From positions 1 to 63,320 of the forward strand of contig JAGTRM010000024.1 in the NCBI GenBank assembly GCA_018261735.1: a DNA stretch of 63,320 nt, in the 5' to 3' direction. Below are positions 54,213 through 62,583 of this stretch, piece after piece (the first letter of the stretch is position 1; every line of letters begins with the position of its first letter). Below the pieces are notes generated by a model, which was not told where the DNA came from, ran no database searches, and saw only the letters and a list, made by a program, of their open reading frames with translations. This DNA comes from Pseudomonadota bacterium. GTDB lineage: Bacteria > Pseudomonadota > Gammaproteobacteria > Burkholderiales > Chitinibacteraceae. A program made the position numbers and the translations under genes.

Positions 54213-55672
54213 TGGCCGTGTTTGACTGGAGTTCCCGCTTCGAGACCGGCATCGAGCCGGCGGACGAGCATCACAAGAAACTGGTCGGGATGCTCAACGA
54301 CCTGGGCGATCTCATGCTGGCGCCGCAGCAGAACCGCGAAGACTTGCAGTGCCTGTTCAGCGCGCTGTTCGACTATGCGCGCCAGCACTTCGACGACGAA
54401 GAGCAGCTGATGGCCGATTATGGCCTGGACAGCCGCCATACCGATGCGCATCGCAAGGAACACGCCGAATTCGTGCACGAACTCGAGCTCATGACCCAAA
54501 CGCACAGCGCCGATCCGCACAGTGATTTCGAGATTCTGTACCGCTACCTGGTTTCCTGGTTCAGTTTTCATATCCTGGGCACCGATCACGCCATGGCGCG
54601 CCAGATCCTGCGCATCCGCTCCGGAATATCCGCCGAAGCCGCGCTTGAGCAAGAATTGAGCAGCAGTGGCCAGGGGCGCCCAGCCCTGCAAGATGCCTTG
54701 TTTGACCTGTACGAAGCGGTGACCGCGCAAAACAGACAGCTGCATGCCAGAAACAAGGTGCTGGAAAATCAGGTTTCAGTACATTGCCAAGCGCTTGAAA
54801 CTGCCAACAACAAGCTGTTCGAGGAACAGCAAATCCTGCAGGCCATCAACCAACAGCTCGAACAAGTACAAACCCAGATACTGAAATCAGAAAAAATGGC
54901 GTCCATCGGCCAACTGGCCGCCAGCGTGGCGCACGAGATTAACAACCCGATCGGCTTCGTCAATTCCAACCTGGGCACGCTCAAAATTTATCTCGAACGT
55001 CTGTTCGACGTGCTGGGCGCCTATGCCTGCATTGAAAAGCTGATCCCGCCCGGCACTGAACTGGCCGCACTGCAAAGCGCCAAGCAAACCGCCGAACTCA
55101 ATTTTTTGCAGCGGGATGTGGTGGATCTGCTGACGGAATCACGCGAAGGGCTGGAACGGGTCAAAACCATCGTGCAGGATCTGAAAGATTTTTCACGTAC
55201 TGCGGAAGCAGAATGGCGCGAAACCGACCTCAACCATGACCTGGACTGCACGCTCAACGTGATCTGGAACGAGATCAAGTTCAAGGCCAACATCGTCAAG
55301 GATTACGGCGATATTCCCAGGATCAATTGCATCGCTTCGCAGATCAGCCAGGTTTTCATGAACCTGATCATCAATGCCTCGCACGCCATCGAAGATTTCG
55401 GCACGATCACCCTGCGCACCCAGCGGCAGAACAACCTGGTCATGGTGGAAGTGACCGATACCGGCAAGGGCATGCCGCTGGAAGTACAGAGCCGCATATT
55501 CGAACCGTTTTTCACTACCAAACCGGCCGGCAAAGGCACGGGACTGGGGCTTTCGCTCTCTTATGACATCATCCAGAAACATGGCGGCCACATCGAAGTC
55601 AGCAGTGCGCCGGGCGAGGGAACCAGCTTCAAGGTCTGGTTGCCGCTTGAACGAAAAAGCGAGCCCCAATGA
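54212..55672 (+). CDS. hemerythrin-histidine kinase fusion
   Basis: The 486-residue protein has a bacteriohemerythrin domain (residues 5-135) with all di-iron ligands in place: His21 in ADEHHKKL, H-x-x-x-E in ARQHFDDEE, H-x-x-x-H in HRKEHAEF and H-x-x-x-x-D in HILGTD. A coiled coil leads to the kinase core with His in QLAASVAHEINNPIGFVNSN and the ATPase ([28 protein letters not shown]). I infer an oxygen or redox sensor. ATG 54212 shares a base with the stop before it; GTG 54209 is also possible. It shares ATGA with the next gene. Confidence 0.92.
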   Translation: MAVFDWSSRFETGIEPADEHHKKLVGMLNDLGDLMLAPQQNREDLQCLFSALFDYARQHFDDEEQLMADYGLDSRHTDAHRKEHAEFVHELELMTQTHSADPHSDFEILYRYLVSWFSFHILGTDHAMARQILRIRSGISAEAALEQELSSSGQGRPALQDALFDLYEAVTAQNRQLHARNKVLENQVSVHCQALETANNKLFEEQQILQAINQQLEQVQTQILKSEKMASIGQLAASVAHEINNPIGFVNSNLGTLKIYLERLFDVLGAYACIEKLIPPGTELAALQSAKQTAELNFLQRDVVDLLTESREGLERVKTIVQDLKDFSRTAEAEWRETDLNHDLDCTLNVIWNEIKFKANIVKDYGDIPRINCIASQISQVFMNLIINASHAIEDFGTITLRTQRQNNLVMVEVTDTGKGMPLEVQSRIFEPFFTTKPAGKGTGLGLSLSYDIIQKHGGHIEVSSAPGEGTSFKVWLPLERKSEPQ

Positions 55673-57768
55673 CGACGGCGCCACTTCCCGTGCAAGACTT
55701 GCCCGACTTGTTCAGGCAGGCACTGGATGCCAGCGACCATGCGGCGCTGATCACGGATCTGGACGGCATCATTGAATATGCCAACCCGGCACTGCTGCAA
55801 ATCAGCGGTTATGAACTCGAGGAATTGCTGGGTGCGCAATGCCGCATCTTCCAATCGGGGCTGACCACCCCTTCGGTCTACCAGGCGCTTTGGCAAACCC
55901 TGCGGGGCGGAGCGATCTGGGAGGGTGAGTTGCTGAACCGGCGAAAAAACGGCGAGCTGTTCTGGCAGCATCTGCACATCACGCCGCTGAAATCCGGCGA
56001 TACGGTCAGCCATTATTTTTCCAGCGCGAGCGACCTCTCCGAGCAGCGCGCCATCCAGCAGCGCATCGACTGGCTTTCAACCTTCGATCCCCTGACCGGC
56101 CTGCCAAACCGCTCACAGTTTGTTAATCGCTTGAAGAGCGCCATTCAAGACGTGATCGGCACCCACCATTGCCTGACGCTGGTTCACCTCGATATCGACA
56201 GTTTCAGTGCTATCAATGAGCGATATGGCGAGCAGGAAAGCGATCGCATCCTGAAGCAGGTGGGCGAAACCTTGCGCGGCACCATCCGCCACGGCGATAT
56301 TCTGGCGCGGCTTGACGGTGATGAATTCGGCCTGATCCTGCACAACAACCAGATCGACGAACAGCACCCGGAAGCCGTGCAGCGCTTCATGGACAGTATT
56401 TCCGGCCCCATCTCGGTCAACGGCATCGAGACTGAACTCTCCTTCAGCATGGGAATCGCCGGCTTTCCCGGGGATGGCAGCGATGCCGATTCCCTGATGC
56501 ATTCCGCCTCGACCGCCAGGCTCGCGGCCCAGGCCGAGGGCGGAAACCGTTTCATGTTCTCGCATGGCGGACCGGTAGTCTCGAAAAACGCCCGGCTGGA
56601 CTTGATCGGCCAGCTGCGTCGCGCCATCGATAAGGACGAGCTGGTGTTGCATTACCAGCCGCAGGTGAGCCTGTTTTCCGGAGAAATCTCCGGCTTCGAG
56701 GCCCTGGTGCGCTGGAATCACGCGGATCACGGCCTGGTACAACCGGCGCAGTTTATCCCGCTGGCCGAAGAAACCGGCCTGATCATTCCCATGAGTGAAT
56801 GGATTCTCGATGCCGCTTGCCGGCAGATGCGCGATTGGAACCGCCAAGGGCTGCCCGCGCTGCGCATCGCGGTCAACATGAGCGCACGCCACCTGCACAT
56901 GAAAACACTGCCGGAAAAAATAGCCCAATTGCTGGCCCATAGCGGACTGGCGCCCTGGCAACTCGAACTGGAACTGACTGAAAGCATGATGATGCACGAT
57001 GTCGCCGTCGTCATCGGCATCGTCGACCAGCTCAAAAACCTGGGCGTGCAGCTTTCGCTCGATGATTTCGGCACCGGTTATTCCTCGCTCGCCTACCTGT
57101 CGCGCCTTTCGATCAACGCCCTCAAGATCGACCAGTCTTTTGTGCGCGATATCACCAGCAATCCGGTCAATGCCTCGATCGTGCAGGCCACCATTGCCAT
57201 GGCGCACAAACTGGGGATGCGCGTGATTGCCGAAGGCGTGGAAACCGAAGCCCAGCGCATCTTCCTGCGGCGCCATGGTTGCGATGAAATCCAGGGCTTC
57301 GGCTTCAGCCGGCCAGTGCCGGCGGAACAAGCCGGCCAGATGCTGCGTGAGGGACGCAGGCTGGAATCCTCCACGCCTGCGGCAGACGACCATGACCTGC
57401 CCACCCTGATGCTGGTCGATGACGAACCCAGCATCATCAGCACCCTGCGCCGCGTGTTCCACCACCAGGGCTATCGCCTTCTCTGCGCAAACTGTGCGGC
57501 CGACGCACTGGAACTTTTGGCCGTCAATCATGTGGATGTGATTCTCTCCGACCAGCGCATGCCGGACATGACCGGCGTGGAGCTGCTTTCCCGCGTCAAG
57601 GAGCTTTATCCCAAGACTGTTCGCATCGTGCTTTCCGGTTATGCCGATATCAACGCCGTCACCGATGCCATCAACAAGGGCGCCATCTACAAATACTTCA
57701 CCAAGCCCTGGGACAACGAAATACTGCGCGAGGAAATCCGTCGGGTTTTCTATACCTTGCGCGAATAA
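55669..57768 (+). CDS. PAS-GGDEF-EAL protein with C-terminal receiver domain
   Basis: The 699-residue protein has a PAS domain (residues 14-125), a GGDEF domain (138-300), an EAL domain (315-555) and a REC domain (578-699, Asp628 in VILSDQRMPDMTG). The GGDEF motif reads DGDEF at 216-220, so cyclase activity may be weak or lost; the EAL side is intact (EAL at 344-346, ELELTES, DDFGTG at 465-470), so c-di-GMP hydrolysis is likely. A receiver at the C terminus is an unusual position. It is the last gene of the island, coupled to the hemerythrin kinase. Confidence 0.92.
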   Translation: MTTAPLPVQDLPDLFRQALDASDHAALITDLDGIIEYANPALLQISGYELEELLGAQCRIFQSGLTTPSVYQALWQTLRGGAIWEGELLNRRKNGELFWQHLHITPLKSGDTVSHYFSSASDLSEQRAIQQRIDWLSTFDPLTGLPNRSQFVNRLKSAIQDVIGTHHCLTLVHLDIDSFSAINERYGEQESDRILKQVGETLRGTIRHGDILARLDGDEFGLILHNNQIDEQHPEAVQRFMDSISGPISVNGIETELSFSMGIAGFPGDGSDADSLMHSASTARLAAQAEGGNRFMFSHGGPVVSKNARLDLIGQLRRAIDKDELVLHYQPQVSLFSGEISGFEALVRWNHADHGLVQPAQFIPLAEETGLIIPMSEWILDAACRQMRDWNRQGLPALRIAVNMSARHLHMKTLPEKIAQLLAHSGLAPWQLELELTESMMMHDVAVVIGIVDQLKNLGVQLSLDDFGTGYSSLAYLSRLSINALKIDQSFVRDITSNPVNASIVQATIAMAHKLGMRVIAEGVETEAQRIFLRRHGCDEIQGFGFSRPVPAEQAGQMLREGRRLESSTPAADDHDLPTLMLVDDEPSIISTLRRVFHHQGYRLLCANCAADALELLAVNHVDVILSDQRMPDMTGVELLSRVKELYPKTVRIVLSGYADINAVTDAINKGAIYKYFTKPWDNEILREEIRRVFYTLRE

Positions 57769-57844
57769 TCCACGCAGTTTTCAAACGCTCACTCCCCGCA
57801 ATTTGCCGCAACGCAAACCCCGCGCAAGCACGCAAGCGCTTTCC

Positions 57845-57873
57845 TTGACGCCCTCCCGGACGTGACATAGTTT
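57845..57873 (+). promoter_or_regulatory. candidate ppdK promoter
   Basis: TTGACG (57845-57850) and TAGTTT (57868-57873) are 17 bp apart in the 197-bp gap after the signalling island, placing the transcript start about 85 bases before the ppdK ATG. I see no clear terminator for the upstream gene. Confidence 0.45.
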
Positions 57874-57965
57874 TTAATCTAAAGGCCTATCTCGCCAGGC
57901 GAGCGCCCCTGCCCCCGCACCGGTTTTCTCCTCCGCCCAAGACAGGTCCCAAAAGGAGCGAGTCC

Positions 57966-60629
57966 ATGAAAAAGACCAAATACGTATACGCCTTCAACAG
58001 TGGCAAGGCCGAAGGCAATGCCGGCATGAAAAGCGATCTGGGCGGCAAGGGCGCCAACCTCGCGGAAATGACCAACCTCGGCATCCCCGTTCCGCCCGGC
58101 TTCACCCTGTCGACCGAGGTCTGCGCGGCCTACCACCAGAAAAAACACAAATATCCGGAAGGATTGGCGGAAGAAGTGGCCGAACACCTGGCGCGGCTGG
58201 AAACGGTCATGGGCAAGCGCTTCGGCGATGCCGATGATCCGCTGCTGGTCTCGGTGCGTTCGGGCGCGGCGGTATCGATGCCGGGCATGATGGATACCAT
58301 CCTCAACCTCGGGCTCAACGACAAGGCAGTGGAAGGGCTCGCCAGAAAAACCGGCAACCCGCGCTTTGCCTGGGACAGCTACCGCCGCTTCATCCAGATG
58401 TACGGCAACGTGGTGATGAACGTGCCGCACGAGGATTTCGAACACGCACTGGAATCGATCAAGGCGGCCAGAAAGGTCGAGCTCGATACCCAGCTCAGCG
58501 CCGAAGACCTGAAGGAAGTGGTGGGCCTCTACAAGAAGATCTACAAGGAATTCACCAAGAAAGCCTTTCCGCAAGCGCCGCAAGACCAGTTGTGGGGCGC
58601 CATCGGCGCTGTGTTCGGCAGCTGGATGAACGAGCGCGCGATCAAGTACCGCGAACTCAACCACATCAAGGACCTGAAGGGCACCGCGGTCAACGTGCAG
58701 TCGATGGTGTTCGGCAACTGGGGCGAAGATTCGGGCACCGGCGTGTGCTTCAGCCGCGACCCCTCCACCGGCCTGAACGAGTTCTACGGCGAATACCTGA
58801 TGAACGCGCAGGGCGAAGACGTGGTGGCCGGCATCCGCACCCCGGAAAAAATCGCCACCCTCGCCCGCCACAACCAGGCCATCTACGACCAGCTCGAAGG
58901 CATCAAGAACCGGCTGGAAAAACACTTCCGCAACATGCAGGACATGGAATTCACCGTGCAGCAGGGCAAGCTGTTCCTGCTGCAGACCCGCACCGGCGCG
59001 CGCACCGGCCAGGCAGCGGTGCGCATCGCGGTGGAAATGGTGAAGGAAAAACTCATCAGCAAGGAAGAAGCCATCGGCCGCGTGCTGCCCACGCACATCG
59101 ACCAGATGCTGCACCCGATGATCGACCCCAAGCTGCAAAAATCCGCCAGGCCGCTGGGCAAGGGGCTGAATGCCTCGCCGGGCGCAGCCTGTGGCCAGAT
59201 CGTGTTCAACGCCAAGGATGCCGAAATCCAGGCCAAGGAGGGCAAGAAAGTGCTGCTGGTGCGCAAGGAAACCAGCCCCGAGGACATCGGCGGCATGGCC
59301 GTGGCGCAGGGCATTCTGACCTGTACCGGCGGCATGACCAGCCACGCTGCGGTGGTAGCGCGCGGCATGGGCACGCCCTGCGTTTCCGGCGCCAAGGATG
59401 TGACCATCGTCGGCAAGACCGCGCGCATCGGCGGGCAGGAGTTCAAGGAAGGCGACTGGCTGACCATCGACGGCTCGACCGGCGGTATCTACGCCGGGCA
59501 CCTGAACCTGATCGCGCCCAAGATGGGCGGGGAACTGGCCACGCTGCTGAAATGGTGCGACGAGATCCGCAAGAAATCGGTACGCGGCAAGGTCAAGGGC
59601 TTCGGCGTGCGCACCAATGCCGATACCCCGGCCGATGCCAAGCGCGCGTTCGATTTCGGCGCCGATGGCGTCGGGCTATGCCGCACCGAGCACATGTTCT
59701 TCGACGCGGAAAAACTGCTGCATTTCCGCGCGATGATCGTGGCCGACTCGCCGCAAGAGCGCCAAGCCGCGCTGAAAAAAATCCTGCCGCTGCAGAAAAA
59801 GGATTTCGTCGGCATCTTCAAGGCCATGGAAGGCCACCCGGTGACCATCCGCCTGCTCGATCCGCCGCTGCACGAATTCGTCCCGCACAAGAAGGCGGAA
59901 ATCGACGAGCTCGCCGCCTTGCTCAAGGCCGACGCGCACACGCTGCAGATCAAGATCGAGCACCTGCACGAGGCCAACCCGATGCTCGGGCATCGCGGCT
60001 GCCGGCTGGCGATTACCTACCCGGAAATCTACGACGTGCAGGTCGAGGCCATCATGCAGGCCGCCGTGGAATGTCACAAGAAAGGCATTCCCTGCGAGCC
60101 GGAAATCATGATCCCGATCGTGTGCGAACCCAACGAAGTGGCGATCCTGCGCCAGCGAACCGAGAAGATCGTCGCCGATTACCTGAACCGCAACCAGCTC
60201 AAGTTCGAGGTCAAGATCGGCACCATGATCGAAGTGCCGCGCGCGGCCATCCTGGCCGACGAAATCGCCGAGCACGCCGATTTCTTCAGCTACGGCACCA
60301 ACGACCTCACGCAGATGACCTACGCCTTCAGCCGCGACGACGCCGGCTCCTTCCTGCCGGACTACCTGGAACAAGGCGTGCTAACTGAAGACCCGACCCA
60401 CACCATCGACGAGAAAGGCGTCGGTTTCCTGATGCGCTATGCGGCGGAAGGCGGGCGCAAGACCAAGCCCAAGCTGAAAATCGGCATCTGCGGCGAACAG
60501 GGGGGCGATCCGGCCACCATCGATTTCTGCTACCGCATCGGCCTCAATTATGTGTCCTGCTCGCCGTTCCGGGTGCCGATTGCCCGGCTCGCCGGGGCAC
60601 AGGCGGTGCTGCGCAATGGCAACAAATAG
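57966..60629 (+). CDS. ppdK: pyruvate phosphate dikinase
   Basis: The 887-residue enzyme interconverts pyruvate, ATP and phosphate with phosphoenolpyruvate, AMP and pyrophosphate. It has the ATP-grasp domain (KSDLGGKGANLAEMTNLGIP, SVRSGAAVSMPGMMDTILNLG), the phosphohistidine domain (CTGGMTSHAAVVARGMG) and the PEP barrel (GVGLCRTEHMFF, ATFGTNDLTQ-like YGTNDLTQMTYAFSRDD, GICGEQGGDP). Length is standard. AAAGGAG lies before the ATG. It would allow PEP supply from pyruvate when the cell grows on organic acids. Confidence 0.95.
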   Translation: MKKTKYVYAFNSGKAEGNAGMKSDLGGKGANLAEMTNLGIPVPPGFTLSTEVCAAYHQKKHKYPEGLAEEVAEHLARLETVMGKRFGDADDPLLVSVRSGAAVSMPGMMDTILNLGLNDKAVEGLARKTGNPRFAWDSYRRFIQMYGNVVMNVPHEDFEHALESIKAARKVELDTQLSAEDLKEVVGLYKKIYKEFTKKAFPQAPQDQLWGAIGAVFGSWMNERAIKYRELNHIKDLKGTAVNVQSMVFGNWGEDSGTGVCFSRDPSTGLNEFYGEYLMNAQGEDVVAGIRTPEKIATLARHNQAIYDQLEGIKNRLEKHFRNMQDMEFTVQQGKLFLLQTRTGARTGQAAVRIAVEMVKEKLISKEEAIGRVLPTHIDQMLHPMIDPKLQKSARPLGKGLNASPGAACGQIVFNAKDAEIQAKEGKKVLLVRKETSPEDIGGMAVAQGILTCTGGMTSHAAVVARGMGTPCVSGAKDVTIVGKTARIGGQEFKEGDWLTIDGSTGGIYAGHLNLIAPKMGGELATLLKWCDEIRKKSVRGKVKGFGVRTNADTPADAKRAFDFGADGVGLCRTEHMFFDAEKLLHFRAMIVADSPQERQAALKKILPLQKKDFVGIFKAMEGHPVTIRLLDPPLHEFVPHKKAEIDELAALLKADAHTLQIKIEHLHEANPMLGHRGCRLAITYPEIYDVQVEAIMQAAVECHKKGIPCEPEIMIPIVCEPNEVAILRQRTEKIVADYLNRNQLKFEVKIGTMIEVPRAAILADEIAEHADFFSYGTNDLTQMTYAFSRDDAGSFLPDYLEQGVLTEDPTHTIDEKGVGFLMRYAAEGGRKTKPKLKIGICGEQGGDPATIDFCYRIGLNYVSCSPFRVPIARLAGAQAVLRNGNK

Positions 60630-60648
60630 TCTTTGAAACTTGGTACGA

Positions 60649-60676
60649 AAAACGGGCACATGCATGTGCCCGTTTT
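60649..60676. terminator. 28-bp perfect palindrome, bidirectional terminator
   Basis: AAAACGGGCACATG is followed at once by its exact reverse complement, between the convergent ppdK and SDR genes. In RNA the stem is GC-rich with a TGCA turn and ends in TTTT on both strands. Confidence 0.88.
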
Positions 60677-60694
60677 CATTGCCGTGTCAGAGGT

Positions 60695-61462
60695 TTACAG
60701 CACCGACAGCCAGCCACCGTCCACGTACACAATCTGGCCATTCACGTAGTTGGACGCAGACGAAGCCAGGTAAACCGCGGTACCGATCAGCTCTTCGGGC
60801 CTGCCCCAGCGCTTGGCGGGGTTGCTGCTCTTCACCCAGGCATCGAATTCGGGATTGTTGACCAGGGCTTCGTTCATGTCGGTCAGGATATAGCCCGGGC
60901 CGATCGAGTTGGCCTGGATATTGAACTGCGCCCATTCGGCCGCCATGGCACGCGACAGCATCTTGATGCCGCCCTTGGCCGCCGTGTACGGCGCGATCGT
61001 GGGGCGGGCGGCTTCGCTGGTCAGCGAACCGATATTGATGATCTTGCCGCCGCGGCCGCGCGCGATCATGCGCTTGGCAGCTTCCTTGCCTACGATAAAG
61101 GCGCTGGTGAGGTTGGTATCGATCACCCGTTGCCAGTCTTTCAGTTCCAGCTCGACCATCGGCTTGCGAAACTGGATGCCGGCATTGTTGATCAGGATAT
61201 CCACTTCCACGCCATCCTGGTCAAGCTGCTCGAATGCCGCAATGACGGCGGCTTCATCGCTGACATCCAGCGCCAGGCCGCGTGCCTGGTAACCCTTGGC
61301 CTGCAGCTTGGCAACCGCTTCGTCCACGGCCGCTTGCTGGCGGCTGTTCACGATGACGGTGGCGCCTTCCGCCGCAAGCCCCTCTGCCAGGGCATAGCCG
61401 ATACCGCGTACCGAACCGGTTATCAGTGCGGTGCGTCCGCTCAGATCAAACAGTGCTGACAT
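60695..61462 (-). CDS. idnO: short-chain dehydrogenase, gluconate 5-dehydrogenase type
   Basis: The 255-residue Rossmann enzyme has the cofactor loop TGSVRGIGYALA, NNAGIQFRKPM, the catalytic Tyr and Lys in YTAAKGGIKML and the ending YVNGQIVYVDGGW. The pattern matches gluconate 5-dehydrogenase (IdnO/Gno), which reduces 5-ketogluconate to gluconate. The idonate dehydrogenase-like gene at the window end supports this. AAGGA precedes the ATG. The precise substrate is inferred. Confidence 0.8.
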   Translation of the reverse strand: MSALFDLSGRTALITGSVRGIGYALAEGLAAEGATVIVNSRQQAAVDEAVAKLQAKGYQARGLALDVSDEAAVIAAFEQLDQDGVEVDILINNAGIQFRKPMVELELKDWQRVIDTNLTSAFIVGKEAAKRMIARGRGGKIINIGSLTSEAARPTIAPYTAAKGGIKMLSRAMAAEWAQFNIQANSIGPGYILTDMNEALVNNPEFDAWVKSSNPAKRWGRPEELIGTAVYLASSASNYVNGQIVYVDGGWLSVL

Positions 61463-61795
61463 TTATTTGTATCCTTTTGCAATTGCTGCGAATTGATTCA
61501 TTCCGACTGCGGCTGCCCGCGCCAGGCTCTGCTGATGGCCCCCGCTTCCCACCAATCGAGTTTGCTCGATCTGCTGTTCTGCAGGATAGCTGTCAGATTG
61601 CTGTTGCCGCCTCGAATTTCAACCAGGGCCGGGTCAACTTTGCCGGAATTTTTGGCTTATTGCGCCGATTAAACCCGCTTCCAAATTCACAACCAGGGCC
61701 GATTGACTTATCATCGCGCCATATTGAGCCAATTGTCTGACAATTTCAATGTCAATGCCGCTAATTGGTCAATCAATCTTTACGTAGAGGTTATT
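61463..61795. other. divergent regulatory region between idnO-like and GntR genes
   Basis: The 333-bp gap has a GC-rich left part and an AT-rich right part from about 61610. It holds the FadR-type operator at 61731-61745 and a TTGACT hexamer at 61703-61708 without a good -10 partner. No small gene is evident. Confidence 0.5.
61731..61745. promoter_or_regulatory. FadR-family operator (AATTGTC-T-GACAATT)
   Basis: A perfect 7-bp inverted repeat around one base; its core TTGTCTGACAA fits the FadR-family pattern TnGTnnnACnA exactly. It lies 50 bp upstream of the GntR-type start, so autoregulation and control of the idnO-like gene are likely. Confidence 0.65.
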
Positions 61796-62503
61796 TTGGA
61801 AGAGCCCGTCACAAAACTGGACCGCATTGTCGAACAATTTGGCGAGCAAATTGTGCAGGGGAAATACACGCCCGGTGCAGCGTTGCCCGCCGAGACCGAG
61901 TTATGCCAGAACTACGAAGTATCGCGCGCCACCTTGCGCGAAGTCGTCAAGGTGCTCGCCGCAAAGCGGCTGATCAACGTTCAGCGCCATCGCGGCTTGT
62001 TGATCATGCCCAAGGAAAAATGGAACTACCTCGATACGGATGTGCTGCGCTGGGTGCTCTCCGTGGAAAACAACTACGACTTCATCCACATCCTGCTCGA
62101 AACCCGGATCGTGGTCGAACCCGCCATTGCCGAATGGGCGGCATCCCGGGCCACCGCCGTGGATCTGGTCGAGATGGAATCCGCGCTGAACGACATGGAC
62201 CGGCTGTATGAGGACAAAAATGCGTTCAACCTGGCGGATATCCGTTTCCACCAGGCACTGATCGCCGCTGCGCACAACGTGGTCATCGAACAATTGGGCG
62301 AAGCCATCAGCACCCTGCAGCGCGCAGTATTCGATGTCACCTACTTCGCGGACCATGAAACCCGCGAAGTCACGATCAGCCAGCACCGCAAACTCTACGA
62401 CGCCGTGCGGCTGCAAAACCCGAAAGTGGCACGCAAGATCAGCCTGGCCATGATTACCGGCGTTGAGAAGCGCATTGCCGAAAAATACGCGGCAAAACCC
62501 TGA
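61796..62503 (+). CDS. GntR-family regulator, FadR subfamily
   Basis: The 235-residue protein has a winged helix-turn-helix (residues 8-70, GAALPAETELCQNYEVSRAT and REVVKVLAAKRL) and an FCD domain with metal-ligand residues in FNLADIRFHQALIAAAHN. I chose TTG at 61796 (MEEPVTKLD) because GAGG is five bases upstream and it starts right before the domain; an earlier TTG at 61703 would span the operator. It most likely senses idonate, gluconate or a related acid and controls the flanking dehydrogenase genes. Confidence 0.85.
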   Translation: MEEPVTKLDRIVEQFGEQIVQGKYTPGAALPAETELCQNYEVSRATLREVVKVLAAKRLINVQRHRGLLIMPKEKWNYLDTDVLRWVLSVENNYDFIHILLETRIVVEPAIAEWAASRATAVDLVEMESALNDMDRLYEDKNAFNLADIRFHQALIAAAHNVVIEQLGEAISTLQRAVFDVTYFADHETREVTISQHRKLYDAVRLQNPKVARKISLAMITGVEKRIAEKYAAKP

Positions 62504-62521
62504 GTATTTAAAAGTCCACGT

Positions 62522-62562
62522 AGCGCGTCACTTTCATTTCGGAAAATGACGCGCTCGTTTTT
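62522..62562. terminator. intrinsic terminator after the GntR gene
   Basis: AGCGCGTCA and TGACGCGCT form a 9-bp stem with an inner TTTC/GAAA pairing, followed on + by CGTTTTT. It lies between the convergent GntR and idnD-like genes. Confidence 0.85.
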
Positions 62563-62583
62563 CAGCTCCCCAATCAGAACGGA

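Noticed and set aside
58592..60388. Open frame of nearly 600 codons in a second frame of ppdK
   Set aside because: Arg- and Gly-rich composition and complete overlap with the well-conserved ppdK show it to be a frame shadow.
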